Below, piece after piece: positions 1-9,236 of a stretch of DNA of 64,000 nucleotides. Location of the stretch: NCBI RefSeq assembly GCF_030440425.1, contig NZ_CP098023.1:1725501-1789500 (forward strand), read 5' to 3'. The DNA comes from Microbulbifer sp. MI-G. GTDB lineage: Bacteria > Pseudomonadota > Gammaproteobacteria > Pseudomonadales > Cellvibrionaceae. Position 1 is the first letter of the stretch; each line of letters begins with the position of its first letter. Under the pieces are notes generated by a model, which worked only from the letters and a program-made list of their open reading frames with translations, searched no databases and was not told the origin of the DNA. The translations under genes were made by a program, and so were the position numbers.

Positions 1-167
1 CGCTCTCTGGGTTAAGCTTTGTCGAATGTACTATGTCATTTAAAATTTGGATATTGATCTGGTGGTCAAGGTTAAGTGGCCGAGTATAGTGTAACTGAAG
101 GCGGAGGGAATGTGCGTTTTAGTGGATGGAAGTAAGCGTAAATCCAGACACTGCCGGTCTATCTATG

Positions 168-198
168 AAAAATGAGAAGCCCGCCCAGCAGGGCGGGG
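168..198 (-). terminator. Rho-independent terminator of the 95-aa membrane protein gene
   Basis: A 7-bp GC stem (CCCGCCC / GGGCGGG) with a 4-nt loop lies just downstream of the minus-strand stop codon. On the minus strand it is followed by a T-rich but imperfect tract (CTTCTCATTTTT), fitting an intrinsic terminator. Confidence 0.7.
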
Positions 199-205
199 GG
201 TCCTG

Positions 206-493
206 TTACACAGTTTCCTGATTGTCTTTATCGGATGGTTGATGCCGCTTGGCTCGATGCTCAATGTAACTGGCTCCGGAGCCAATCCCCTCTATAATAT
301 CCGGGATACTTGCAAGTACGTTTAATGTGCCAAAGAGCATCAATCCGTGGTGGGCGCCGAAGTTCATGGTTTTAAGGTCACTATGCAAGCTCTCATAGGC
401 CTCAACAAAGCCGCTGCCAAAGAGCAGGAGGCCAACGAATAAATTGGTTAGGGGGTGTTCTACGAAATTGCGGATTGCACTCGAAGCTTTCAA
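206..493 (-). CDS. Small hypothetical membrane protein (95 aa)
   Basis: I do not recognise the family. The protein is 95 aa, with one hydrophobic segment around residues 17-32 (LTNLFVGLLLFGSGF), a second weaker one around 48-65 and a charged, hydrophilic tail. The start is TTG, chosen because a GAGGA Shine-Dalgarno lies about 7 nt upstream and no upstream ATG exists in frame. An intrinsic terminator follows the stop directly, which supports a real single-gene transcript. It is probably an inner-membrane protein; no function can be given. Confidence 0.6.
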   Translation of the reverse strand: MKASSAIRNFVEHPLTNLFVGLLLFGSGFVEAYESLHSDLKTMNFGAHHGLMLFGTLNVLASIPDIIEGIGSGASYIEHRAKRHQPSDKDNQETV

Positions 494-644
494 AATGGGT
501 CCTCACTACTGCGCGGGATCTGCATTGTTGTTCCCGGGTATAGGGTGCCCTCAATGGCGCTACTTGACATACTTCCCTGCTTTCAGGGCAGAGGGTCTGT
601 ACAAGAGAGACCATCCTGGCGACTATTCTCCTGTTTGATGTTCC

Positions 645-785
645 ATGAGTGACAAGAGACCGCCATTTACCCGGCCAGTTCCTCTTATATCTTGGATTTC
701 TATTATATTAATTATTTCATGCCAATTGTTAATTTTAATTACCCTGGTCTTTGCCAAATGCACAATTGCCAATAGCGCTGGCTAA
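645..785 (+). CDS. Possible 46-aa single-pass membrane peptide
   Basis: This short open frame begins MSDKRPPFTRPVP, followed by one clean hydrophobic segment (about residues 14-37, WISIILIISCQLLILITLVFA). The start-of-gene look (charged N-terminus, then one membrane span) makes it plausible. There is no strong Shine-Dalgarno and no recognised family. Another hydrophobic frame continues downstream to about 1019, so this could also be the 5' end of a frameshifted membrane-protein gene. Confidence 0.25.
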   Translation: MSDKRPPFTRPVPLISWISIILIISCQLLILITLVFAKCTIANSAG

Positions 786-1071
786 CGGGGTTTGCTAATT
801 GACGCATTGGTCAAAACCTTTGCTCGCTGTGTGTGGCATTTAAAGGGGGGCTTGTTATCATTCCAGAAAATGGTTCCCTGGATATTGACTCAAGAAGCAT
901 TGAGTGCTTTATGCCTGTTGATAGCATTATTGCCATTAGGGAAAGCCGTGGGCACATCCTTGTTACTCTCCTGGATAAATGGGTTGGGGAGAGGGATACC
1001 CGGTGTCGGGTACGACTAGTTTTGACTTATGGGTTCTGGAAAGCAGAGCCGTTTTGCATTCCGGGTGTGGA

Positions 1072-1731
1072 TCACTCCATGGGGAGGTGGAAATGGCAAG
1101 GCAGGCAGGCTGGTTCGCCTGCCTCACTCTGGGTGCTGTGTGGTGGGTTAAAGCTGAATCCAGGCATCCTGCCAGTAGGCGCCGGTACCGGGTGCATAGT
1201 GGTATTGAGAATATAGCGACTATCAGTGCTCAGGGGCACATTGCCCAAACGGCAAAATTCAAACAGGTCGCTCCATTCTAAAGGCGCTGAAGGCACATAA
1301 CCTTGCCGGGTGACATAGAAAACCCAGTCCCGCGTGGCATGTGGCGCAGTGCCTTTAAACTCGAAATCAAAAGTTCCATCAGCCTTGGGTACGATCGGGG
1401 TTGCTTCCCAGTCATTGCGGGGCAGATCCAGACCCGCAAACTTTGTCTGACCGCCGGCGCATAAGGTACCGTCGGGGACAACGGCGCGATGGTTCCCGTT
1501 AGCAGCTGGATGATTGATACCGTTCCAATCGTAAAATGGCTGTGAACCTCTCACCGCTTTGGCGGCGACGCAGGCAGGATCCCTGGGGTTTTCCGGATTA
1601 TTCGGGTAGCAGTTGTATACCCGGCTCTCCGGGATGATTATGGACTCATGGGCCATGGTCTTGGCAGGTACTAAAGCCATAAGCACTGGCAGCGATGCTG
1701 TGAACAAAAACGATAGTGTATATTTTTTCAT
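1072..1731 (-). CDS. AA10 lytic polysaccharide monooxygenase, C-terminally truncated
   Basis: AA10 enzymes are secreted copper oxidases that cleave chitin or cellulose chains oxidatively. The signal peptide (residues 1-27, ending KTMA) is followed directly by His28, which becomes the mature N-terminus and one half of the copper histidine brace. The family signature follows (PESRVYNC, FYDWNGIN, GNHRAVVPDGTLC). The second brace histidine is His131 in APHATRDWVFY, and LEWSDLFEFC matches the family strand. After about residue 175 similarity stops. The expected final segment, with WQRxDxxEAFYxC and the axial aromatic residue, is absent in all three minus-strand frames, and the tail (from TTMHPVPAPTG) reads like out-of-frame sequence. 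A frame change near 1195 would give an alternative short end, GAYWQDAWIQL-stop. The start has a GGAGAGGGG Shine-Dalgarno. It is probably inactive or a recent pseudogene. Confidence 0.85.
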   Translation of the reverse strand: MKKYTLSFLFTASLPVLMALVPAKTMAHESIIIPESRVYNCYPNNPENPRDPACVAAKAVRGSQPFYDWNGINHPAANGNHRAVVPDGTLCAGGQTKFAGLDLPRNDWEATPIVPKADGTFDFEFKGTAPHATRDWVFYVTRQGYVPSAPLEWSDLFEFCRLGNVPLSTDSRYILNTTMHPVPAPTGRMPGFSFNPPHSTQSEAGEPACLPCHFHLPME

Positions 1732-2391
1732 AAACCCCTCTCCGTTGAATGCTTGGATATCTCTGTGAGTCGGAAGCCCTTGAATGACAGCTTTCGATCT
1801 GCCTTGACGGTTGACTCAAATGCGCATCGTTTTCATTTGCCGATCCACGAACGTCAGCAACACAGCTACGACTGCGCACCATTGTCTTGTACGGCAACGA
1901 CATGGGCTGAAAAGACAGGTTGTTTTGTTAAAAAAATAGTGAAAGAAAGCGCTGATATTCTCGAAAGAGCTTATTCTGAGACGAAGGTGTTGACTGTGAT
2001 CTGCATTGCGCAACCTGTGCTGGCACGGTTTTTTCTTCAGAATTGCTATTGATGCACAGTTCAGGAAGGTCCACGTTAGCTTACGCAGCTATTGTATGCA
2101 TCATCACGTTGCCATTGGTGAAACGGAAAATCACCCAGCTACCGAACAATCATTGCGCAGCTACGCAGCTACGCAGCTACGCAGCTACGCAGCTACGCAG
2201 CTACGCAGCTACGCAGCAGGCTGAACATAGCTATCAATAAAATCTGTGTAACTAAGGTGCTGCCTGACAGGCAGTTGGAATGCTCCCGGTAATCAAGTGG
2301 GGAGTCTGTACTTTGAAAGGCCGCTATCGACAGGTAGCGCTGATAAGGAAAAGATATACAGTTTGACACCCACCCTGCAATGGATATGTGG
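1732..2391. other. Intergenic region holding a tandem repeat
   Basis: Apart from the 8-bp tandem repeat at 2157-2212 I see no supportable gene here. Short open frames on both strands lack Shine-Dalgarno sequences and recognisable protein motifs. Confidence 0.6.
2157..2212. repeat. Perfect 8-bp tandem repeat, 7 copies (GCAGCTAC)
   Basis: GCAGCTAC is repeated seven times without mismatch, followed by a partial copy (GCAGCA). A related single copy (CGCAGCTA) lies about 70 bp upstream. The unit is not a multiple of three and no gene clearly spans it, so any effect of copy-number change would be on spacing or structure and not on a recognised reading frame. Confidence 0.95.
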
Positions 2392-2907
2392 TTAACAGTG
2401 GGTTGAAGAAGTTCCCTGGTGTGTTTTTTGGCGGTTCCACAGCCAGTGATCGACGGACCAGCGTCCGGCACCGGCAATCAAGAGAAATATGAGACTTAGC
2501 AGCATCACCATATCTGCCCTCGCTTCGTGCTGAGCACTCCAAAAACCATAGCGACCCAGTTCGGACACACGAAAGATCCACCAATCGTGTCCCAGTAAAA
2601 TAGGCAACTTGGTGGAAAGCAGTGCAACGCACATGGTGATAATCAGCGGGATTGTCGCCAAACGCGTGGCAACGCCGAATATGATCATCAAGCCGCACAG
2701 GCATTCAACCACACCCACAAAAGGGCCGAAAAAGCCTGGCAGGGGGATACCGATTCCGGCAAAGCGCCCAGCCCCGAGAATATCGGCGAACAGCAGTTTT
2801 TGCAGCCCCTCCGGAAAGAACACCGCCAGGCCCACTGCCAGTCGAATAAAGATGGTCGCACTGGCGCAAGCCTTTGCCTCATGCCCACCGAAAAAAACAG
2901 ATTTCAC
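2392..2907 (-). CDS. DoxX family membrane protein
   Basis: The 171-aa protein has four predicted membrane segments (about residues 18-36, 58-82, 85-104, 130-148) and the DoxX-type first helix with GLAVFFPEGLQKL and a GxPxPGFFGPFVGVVECLCGLMI region. DoxX proteins are small inner-membrane proteins of poorly defined, often oxidative-stress or quinone-linked, role. The start is GTG at 2905-2907, chosen for the AGGAGA Shine-Dalgarno 6 nt upstream. It stands alone; neighbours are intergenic or decayed. Confidence 0.8.
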   Translation of the reverse strand: MKSVFFGGHEAKACASATIFIRLAVGLAVFFPEGLQKLLFADILGAGRFAGIGIPLPGFFGPFVGVVECLCGLMIIFGVATRLATIPLIITMCVALLSTKLPILLGHDWWIFRVSELGRYGFWSAQHEARADMVMLLSLIFLLIAGAGRWSVDHWLWNRQKTHQGTSSTHC

Positions 2908-3267
2908 TGTGTCTCCTTCCGCACTGGTGTGTGCAGCTTGAAAGCTGGCTGGTTGTTCATGAAAAAGGCAGATTTCGCATATGGCAAGCCATACAGGCGA
3001 CTTTCTTCCTGTTAATCACCGCCCAGGCTGGCCCCTTTGGCTGAAAGTCTCGCGCCACGGTTTACCAAGTGTTGTCGAGTAATATAGCATCCGCATAGGC
3101 TGTGCGTGGCGGACGTTTCAGATAACCATTTTGTTTGGTGGTGCGCATTTTGCTCCATTGCTAACTGGCGAGGGCTAAGCTATTGCCCACAATACTTCGC
3201 AGATGGATTCAAAGCGCTCTCCCAACGCCCACCTTGGCTGGTTCCCCGCAGATAGCGTTGCCGCCTG
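2908..3267. other. Intergenic, nothing recognised
   Basis: I see no supportable gene, RNA or mobile element in this stretch between the DoxX gene and the PadR remnant. Confidence 0.5.
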
Positions 3268-3527
3268 GTGAAACGGGGCGAATTACTAGGGTCTGTATTT
3301 GGGCTTGATATCATGGGAGGGTTACAGCGGTATGGCTACGATATTAGGGCCGACACCCTCTAGCCGATGCTGCACAGGCTGGAAAAGGCTACCTGATTTC
3401 CAGTCGTGAAAGTGGCGAATGCAGCCCGGGGCGCGTATACACCATTACCGGCAAGGGCTGCAGCGCACTTAACGGTGCCAAAGTCAAGGTCAGGAAATTA
3501 TTGGGTGAGCTTATTCAGTGGTGTTGA
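3268..3527 (+). pseudogene. PadR-family transcriptional regulator, broken
   Basis: From a GTG at 3268 the frame reads KRGELLGSVFGL, then LQRYGYDIRADTL, then TAG exactly where PadR proteins have the tyrosine of the conserved TLYPxLxRLE motif, then PMLHRLEK. A one-base frame change near 3392 is needed to continue into GYLISSRESGECSPG and RVYTITGKGCSAL, which match the PadR wing and following helix, ending at TGA 3525-3527. PadR proteins are winged-helix repressors. Two independent disabling changes make this a pseudogene. Any target is unknown; the upstream DoxX gene is one possible former partner. Confidence 0.8.
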
Positions 3528-3573
3528 GGGCACACTGTGCTTATCCGCCTGCCAGACCAACAGAGAGCAGGGC

Positions 3574-3864
3574 CTAGCTGGTTGTGGCGGCTAACAGGGC
3601 TATGCAGCGCACCCCCTTGGCCAGGAAAGTATTGCGATCCTCCTGCCTTGCCGCCAGGATAGCCGCATCTTCGGCAACTGCGTTGAAAAATGCCCAGTCA
3701 CATTCCATTTGTCGGTAAGCCAAACGGTTTTCCTGCGTCTGGTTAAGCCATTGGGTAAACCAGCACCGCGCCTGTTCGTGCATATCGCCTGCCTGTTGTT
3801 CATTAAACCAATAGATGGCAGCCGCACGCAGTGTTTTGTAATTAGAATGGGTTTTCAGTTTCAT
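3574..3864 (-). pseudogene. FecR-type anti-sigma regulator, truncated to its N-terminal domain
   Basis: The 96-aa frame matches the cytoplasmic N-terminal domain (DUF4880-like) of FecR regulators: AAIYWFNEQQAGDMHEQARCWFTQWL, then LAYRQMECDWAFFNAVA. It ends just where the transmembrane helix should begin (GVRCIALLAATTS). Intact FecR proteins are about 320-350 aa with a periplasmic FecR domain, as in the 8075-9121 gene. The start ATG overlaps the sigma-factor stop by 4 nt, so the two form a translationally coupled pair. Without the periplasmic part it cannot receive an outer-membrane signal, though the N-terminal domain alone could still bind the sigma factor. Confidence 0.75.
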
Positions 3865-4376
3865 GTTTCGTCCTCCATAACCTGTCTTATCCGCACAAGT
3901 GCGCGGTGAATAAGCTCCTTTACCGATTCCTTGGAAATATTCATCTGTTCGGCAATATCCTGATATGTCATATCCTCAAATCGGTGAAACTGGAAAGCGG
4001 CACGTGCCCGTGGCGGCAGACCGATAATCGCCTTTACGACGCGACGGTACTCCTGCATGCCGATAACGGTGCGCTCGGGAGAAATAACGTCGGGAATCTC
4101 TAACTCGTATTCAAGAGCATCTTGAAATGTACGGGATCTCGATTTCTGGTGCCGGCTACGGCTGATCAACAGATTTCTGGCAACGGTGAAGATATAGCTT
4201 TGTGGGTTGTGGATCTCTGTGTCCTGTTGCCTCACCTGCAGGTGGAGCTGGAAGAAAACCTCCTGTACCAGATCGTCAATATCGGCATTGTTGACCCGTG
4301 GTGCGAAATAGCGCCGCAGGCCTGAGCCGTACTCATCCATCCATGTGGAAATAACTCTTTCGCAGTATGTTATCAT
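3861..4376 (-). CDS. ECF sigma factor (FecI-like)
   Basis: The 171-aa protein has sigma region 2 (DIDDLVQEVFFQLHL and NPQSYIFTVARNLLI, about residues 32-75) and region 4 (LPPRARAAFQFHRFEDMTYQDIAEQMNISKESVKELIHRAL, about 123-163, a helix-turn-helix). FecI-type factors redirect RNA polymerase to a few promoters, usually for a TonB-dependent receptor, under control of FecR. The partner FecR overlaps by 4 nt but is truncated, and no receptor gene follows, so this is an orphan or decaying module. The start is uncertain: the ATG at 4376 has no clear Shine-Dalgarno and Met13 is an alternative. Confidence 0.85.
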   Translation of the reverse strand: MITYCERVISTWMDEYGSGLRRYFAPRVNNADIDDLVQEVFFQLHLQVRQQDTEIHNPQSYIFTVARNLLISRSRHQKSRSRTFQDALEYELEIPDVISPERTVIGMQEYRRVVKAIIGLPPRARAAFQFHRFEDMTYQDIAEQMNISKESVKELIHRALVRIRQVMEDET

Positions 4377-6242
4377 ATAAAAACCGGCTTAGTGAATCGA
4401 GTTAACATGAGCGTGTCAGACATAGTGAAAGTCTGGTCTCTGAACATGGAGATAACCTGGTGGCTTTTTCTTTCTGGAAATCGGTTGCAGATGTTGGACA
4501 AGGTAATTCCTTTTTTACTGAGGGTTAAGGTTAACCGGTGCTTGAATATAGCTCCTAAGATCTGCTTGCCAGGCAATAAATAAATGTGTTGCCTTGCGAT
4601 TTTGATTGATTTTCAATAATCTTTTTCCGGGTCACGGTTGCGGGCCGCTCTTGTATACAGTTTATTGGCGAGCAGTATTTCAAAAATTGAATGCAATATA
4701 ATTGGGTGGCGACAATGTAAAATTATCGGTTTTCAAGTCAGTCAATATATTTTTCGAAGCACCGTCTTTGAAGTCTTTTCCGGATTTTTATCTTGTATGC
4801 TAGATTTCCCGCAGCCAATCGCACAATCTGATTGGGTGCAGATAAAAATGGGAGAAAAATGCTTCCTTTTTCCATTTTGATGATAAATCCAAATTATTAT
4901 AACTTCCTTGCGTGGCTGCTATTTACGGCCTAGCCTATGCAGCATTCAAAAGTCAAGAGAGGGGTGCGGGTAACTCAGCAATTGCTATGTGCTCTGCATC
5001 TCAATTGTGATTTTATCAGTGACTCCTCTCAAGATGTCGGTGCCAGAATAACCTCAATTGAGAATTTAATAAACGATTGTCACTACCACTATGATGAAAT
5101 AAGTGCCAAAATTATTTCTTCTGCATGAAAAATACTTGCAGTTTTTTCCGTTAAGAAAGGTATTCTTGCGGATGCTTTTAACCAGTTATGCAGATAAATT
5201 TGTAATGACCAGTAGGTCTTTATCCTGTTTGTCAATGACTGTTTGGTTTTACTGTTTTTCTTTGCATTTGACAGCGGCGCTAGCTGCAGAAAAATGATAC
5301 CGCCGCTGTGTCGCATTCACCCGATCACTGGCCCGAGTATTGGCTTTTTAATCCGGTAACCCAGACTTGCCAGCGAGTGAGACAGGCGTGCTTGGATGAT
5401 GAGACTGGCAACAAAAAAAATACTGGAATGCAAGGAGTTATGGATGTTGGTTTCACATCATGAAAACAATTGACTGCTCGGGCGATTGGACAAGCTGAGC
5501 AATGCATTCATGCTGTAGCACGGCGGTGGCTTGACTGGCAATTTGTGCCATGCCCTACTGCCATTGTGCATAAGAGAGTGCCTGGCATTCTTAAAACGCC
5601 CTGAGCTGTAAACTGCCTTGTATGACAATAGCACGGGAGGTAAAAGGCCAGGGGGAGGAACTGTTGTACATGGTACCCAATATAATTTTCTCAGCAGTAA
5701 TAGAGAGCACATTGATACCGTTATTGACAATTTGATCCGGCAACACGTTAAGAGAGGTAAGCAGCCGATAGGGGGTGCCGCCTTTGCTTCGCTTAAATCC
5801 TATGGCCTGCTATGAGCTTGGTCCTGCCAGGAGTTGCTGTTTGATAAAATGAACCCGGCACTTTTCCTCTAGTACCCGGACAGTGCCTGGAAGCTTGTAG
5901 TCATCAATATTACACTTGCCTGAATTTCCAGCTTTTCAGCAAATGACAGTGTCTGATATTAACACGGTTAAATGAATCACACTGTCAAGTCCACTCAGCA
6001 TCCTCTGCCAGTGGGAAGTCATTGTCATTCAGCCGAAGTCACAGTGTGTTTGAAGTGCAGCTAGTTTCTGATGATAAGCCATGAATGTGCTACCTTGAAT
6101 CCCCCTTTTGTTTGCCGAAGGCAATATGATTTGAGTCATGCCGCTTGGGCAGACTCGACTTATTGTTAATACCGGTTTTCATATTTGGCTGGAGGTCTAT
6201 CATCAATTGGTATGAGAGTGCGGCGATAGTTAAACCGGTCGT
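4377..6242. other. Gene-poor stretch, no recognised features
   Basis: About 1.9 kb upstream of the orphan sigma gene has only short open frames on either strand, without recognisable motifs or convincing ribosome-binding sites. The longest continuous candidate, 4937-5128 (+), would encode 63 aa with no known family. It reads like decayed or non-coding sequence. Confidence 0.5.
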
Positions 6243-6998
6243 TTCAGGTCAAGATTGCGGGTGCAACCGTATCCTACCCTTTCCAGGAGCCTGTCCCGTG
6301 GATGATCTCCGCCTTGAATACACCGTTGATGGTTTCTGCCAGTTGTGCCTTGGGAGTCCCGACGCTGTGGCTAAGGTCTGTAAACCCGTCTCAATAGGCC
6401 GCTCAGGGCATCGTATCGACAGGTACAGGCTGCCGCATTCGCTATGATAGGTAACGCCGCGGGGCTTGCCTCGTGCCCACACTGCCCGCTCCAGAGCATC
6501 AGGCAGAAGGCTCTATGACACGCACCAGCCAACAGCGTAGGGGGATACGTCGACAACGAATGCGGTATAAACCAAGCCAGACTTAGCTGCGATATCTGGA
6601 ATAATCGTAATGCAGCATTTGCCTCTTCGAACGCCTTCCGGCTGCAACTAATCAGCGTTCAACGGTACGGCAGGCAATCTTTACGTCCTCACGGCTGAAT
6701 CGCTTCCGGACCTTGCGAGCACCATAGTCTCGATGGCTTTCTTCGTAGGCTCGAGGATTACGGATTTAGGCTTATCGTCATGTTGAGCGCGCAGCGCGGC
6801 TCTTGGCTGGTCTGCAGAGGGTGGTGCCGGGCCTGGTGCCGTGTCGACTTCCATCTTGTTGATCCATGTTCGTCGAGTTTCAGGTGCACAACCGACCCTG
6901 GAGACGATAGATGTGATCGCTGCACGTGCTCGCTGGCCAACTCCTCGCGAACTGCGCATTGCCATACTTCTGGGTGAGTATCCAGGTCGTTTGCTCAT
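6243..6998 (-). mobile_element. Decayed IS3-family element (OrfA and OrfB remnants)
   Basis: On the minus strand an OrfA-like frame (6681-6998) starts MSKRPGYSP and contains GCAPETRRTWINKMEVD, which matches the GCxxETLRKWxxxxERD helix-turn-helix of IS3/IS51-group OrfA proteins. Downstream, in changing frames, are OrfB pieces: LVYTAFVVDV (about 6541-6580), matching the DDE-domain VYxAFVIDVF motif, and GVTYHSECGSLYLSIRCPER (about 6390-6455), matching VTYHSDRGSQYLSIRYTER. Several frame changes and substitutions show it is long dead. I could not define terminal inverted repeats or target duplications. Confidence 0.75.
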
Positions 6999-7457
6999 TG
7001 GCTCATTCTTTCAAGAAAGTGCGCTTCCAAGGAACCCTAGGTGATTCAATGGCTGCTGTGCTTTTTTGTGCGTAGATAGTCACGATACACTCTGCCTTTG
7101 CGCATTCTCTGCTGTTCCACCTGAGCAGCTATGCTTTCCCAGAAGAAAAGCGGGCTGGCGGGTTGCAGCAATTCGAGCCGGTTCAGAGAGAGGGCAGGGT
7201 GCTTTCCAAAAGCGCACAAGAAATCACCCCCCTATAGTGGAAAACCCCTCCCCAATCGTCTGGACATTCAATGGAGGAGGTTCGACGACTATCGAGGCTG
7301 GGGGTAGCGATATCAGTACAGAGTTTAAGAGCTCAAATAATAAACGATTTGATTAACTTTCAGCTAAAAATTGCAAAGGTTAGATACCGAAAATCGCATT
7401 TTTCGAGCAAAAGTTGAGCAACTTGCTAAGGTGCTGAATAGTTACGGTGGGGGAGAG
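6999..7457. other. Intergenic region upstream of the sigma/FecR/receptor cassette
   Basis: No gene is supportable. This is where the promoter of the cassette starting at 7458 would lie; I cannot point to a convincing -35/-10 pair by eye. Confidence 0.4.
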
Positions 7458-8078
7458 ATGTCAGAAAAAGATACGATAAGCGGCATATATATCGCGCTCC
7501 GGGCGACCCTGGCTCGGGCGGTATCGCGCATTGTACCACCGAAAGAGATCGAGGATATCGTTCAGGAGACTTATGTCAGGGTCTGCCAGGTTAAGCAGAA
7601 GAGCGAGATATTGTACCCGCGCTCCTTCTTGCTAAAAACGGCCCAAAACCTAGCCCTGGACTACCTTAAGCGGTCAGAAACACGGATGACGGTGAGCGCC
7701 GATGAAGACCTGGAACCTGCGTATAGCCAAGCGGAATATTTTTCCGATGAAACCTATGACCGGGTCGCGGTGGATGAAGAATTCGCGCATTTTTGCGAAG
7801 CCGTTCGCCAATTGCCCGTACGGTGCCGCAGGGTATTTGTTCTCAAGAAAGTCTATGGTTACTCCCAGCGCGAAATAGCCAAGGCGCTAAATGTAAGTGA
7901 AAGCACCGTGGAAAAGCACGTTGCCACCGGTATTAAGCGGTGTACCTATTTTATGATGCAGCGAAGCAGCCTTGAGACTGCAAATGTTAGCCTTGAACCA
8001 AATAACAATGGCCGCACTAAACAACCGCCACAAGCCTCAACCTCGCCCTCTGTATCCGGGCAAGGGGGGCGCACATGA
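7458..8078 (+). CDS. ECF sigma factor (FecI-like)
   Basis: The 206-aa protein shows sigma region 2 (EIEDIVQETYVRVCQV, then PRSFLLKTAQNLALDYLKR) and region 4 (LPVRCRRVFVLKKVYGYSQREIAKALNVSESTVEKHV), the pattern of FecI-type ECF factors. The start at 7458 (MSEKDTISG) is preferred over an upstream in-frame start because GGGGGAGAG lies immediately upstream. The C-terminal 40 residues are a polar tail (NNNGRTKQPPQASTSPS) not part of the sigma fold. The stop overlaps the FecR start by 4 nt (ATGA), so the pair is translationally coupled. It probably drives transcription of the downstream TonB-dependent receptor when FecR is triggered. Confidence 0.92.
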   Translation: MSEKDTISGIYIALRATLARAVSRIVPPKEIEDIVQETYVRVCQVKQKSEILYPRSFLLKTAQNLALDYLKRSETRMTVSADEDLEPAYSQAEYFSDETYDRVAVDEEFAHFCEAVRQLPVRCRRVFVLKKVYGYSQREIAKALNVSESTVEKHVATGIKRCTYFMMQRSSLETANVSLEPNNNGRTKQPPQASTSPSVSGQGGRT

Positions 8079-9121
8079 GTAATATCTACAAACTGAAAAC
8101 ACAGCAACAGTGCTACGACCAGGCCAGCCAATGGATTGCCAAGCTGGACAAGGGCTTGAACGCGAAGGAAATACAAGCCCTGCATCAATGGCTGGCGAGC
8201 AGTGGCCAAAATCGCCAGATACTTTTTAAGATGGCTGAAATCTGGGATAAAATGGACGCCCTGTCACGGCTTTCCGAACTGTTTCCCAGCTCTCCAAAGC
8301 CCGAACGTAGTGCTCCCCGGCCCTACATGGCTGTGGCGGCGTCCATACTGATGGTGTTTGCAGGCCTGTGTACCTGGGTGGGCACTACACTTTCCGAAAG
8401 GTTGGGTGAGCGGCAGCAGACGTTGGACGCTGTCGTCGATCGGATGTACGAAACGGCAATCGGAGAACACTCCTCGGTTAATTTACCCGACGGCAGCCAA
8501 CTGGTGCTCAATACCAACAGCCAGGTAAAAGTTAACTACACTGACTACTATCGATTGCTAGTGCTTGAACGCGGCGAGATTCACGTTAAAGTGGCCCACG
8601 ATAAATCTCGCCCGCTCAGTGTTATTGCCGGAGATAAAGTGATACAGGCCGTGGGAACGGCGTTCAATGTGGAAATTAACAGCGATCAGCAGATCGAGCT
8701 GGTGGTCACCGATGGCAAGGTTCTGGTTGCTGTGCACAAGGCACCGGAAAAAAATACGGCCGAGTTGGTGCCAGAAATTTTGCCACCTTCCTCAGTGGCA
8801 GTTTCAAAAGGTGAGCAACTGGTTCTTGGGGGAGAGGAAGAAGCGATTGAAAAAATAAACCCGAAAGAAATACAAGTTAAATTGTCGTGGCGGGAAGGTA
8901 ATCTGGTTTTCCGGGGGGAGCCCCTGGAGAACGCAGTTGCCGAAATCAGCCGCTATACGCAAGTTGAATTTGTAATTCTCGATGAAAACCTGAAAAAAGT
9001 GCGCATTGCTGGATTGTTTAAAGCCGGCGATGTCAAAGGATTATTACTGACCCTGAGAAAAAACTTCGATATTTCCTACCAACGGATTGGGGAAAGCAAG
9101 GTCTTGCTAAGCGCCCAATAG
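8075..9121 (+). CDS. FecR-type transmembrane anti-sigma regulator
   Basis: FecR proteins span the inner membrane, hold or activate the cognate ECF sigma factor in the cytoplasm and read the state of a TonB-dependent transducer through their periplasmic part. Visible parts: N-terminal DUF4880-like domain (residues 8-60, QASQWIAKLDKGLNAKEIQALHQWL), a single membrane helix (about 88-108, YMAVAASILMVFAGLCTWV), the FecR domain (about 115-225, with VNLPDGSQLVLNTNSQVKVNY, RGEIHVKVAHD, VGTAFNVEI) and a C-terminal DUF4974/STN-like domain (about 280-345, LENAVAEISRYTQVEFVI). Length is normal for the family. It lies between its sigma factor and an STN-bearing receptor, the classical gene order for cell-surface signalling. 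Confidence 0.93.
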   Translation: MSNIYKLKTQQQCYDQASQWIAKLDKGLNAKEIQALHQWLASSGQNRQILFKMAEIWDKMDALSRLSELFPSSPKPERSAPRPYMAVAASILMVFAGLCTWVGTTLSERLGERQQTLDAVVDRMYETAIGEHSSVNLPDGSQLVLNTNSQVKVNYTDYYRLLVLERGEIHVKVAHDKSRPLSVIAGDKVIQAVGTAFNVEINSDQQIELVVTDGKVLVAVHKAPEKNTAELVPEILPPSSVAVSKGEQLVLGGEEEAIEKINPKEIQVKLSWREGNLVFRGEPLENAVAEISRYTQVEFVILDENLKKVRIAGLFKAGDVKGLLLTLRKNFDISYQRIGESKVLLSAQ

Positions 9122-9236
9122 CCTCAACCTGATAATCCTAAGCCGTGCGGGATGCACAGAAAAAATACTAATTCTGAAAACACTTCTGAAAGCATGGTGG
9201 AAAAAAATTTCTAGGTCGTCTACTCAGTGCGCGGGT

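Noticed and set aside
833..1216. 127-codon open frame on the plus strand
   Set aside because: It overlaps the 3' end of the LPMO gene in antisense, has no Shine-Dalgarno and no recognisable motif.
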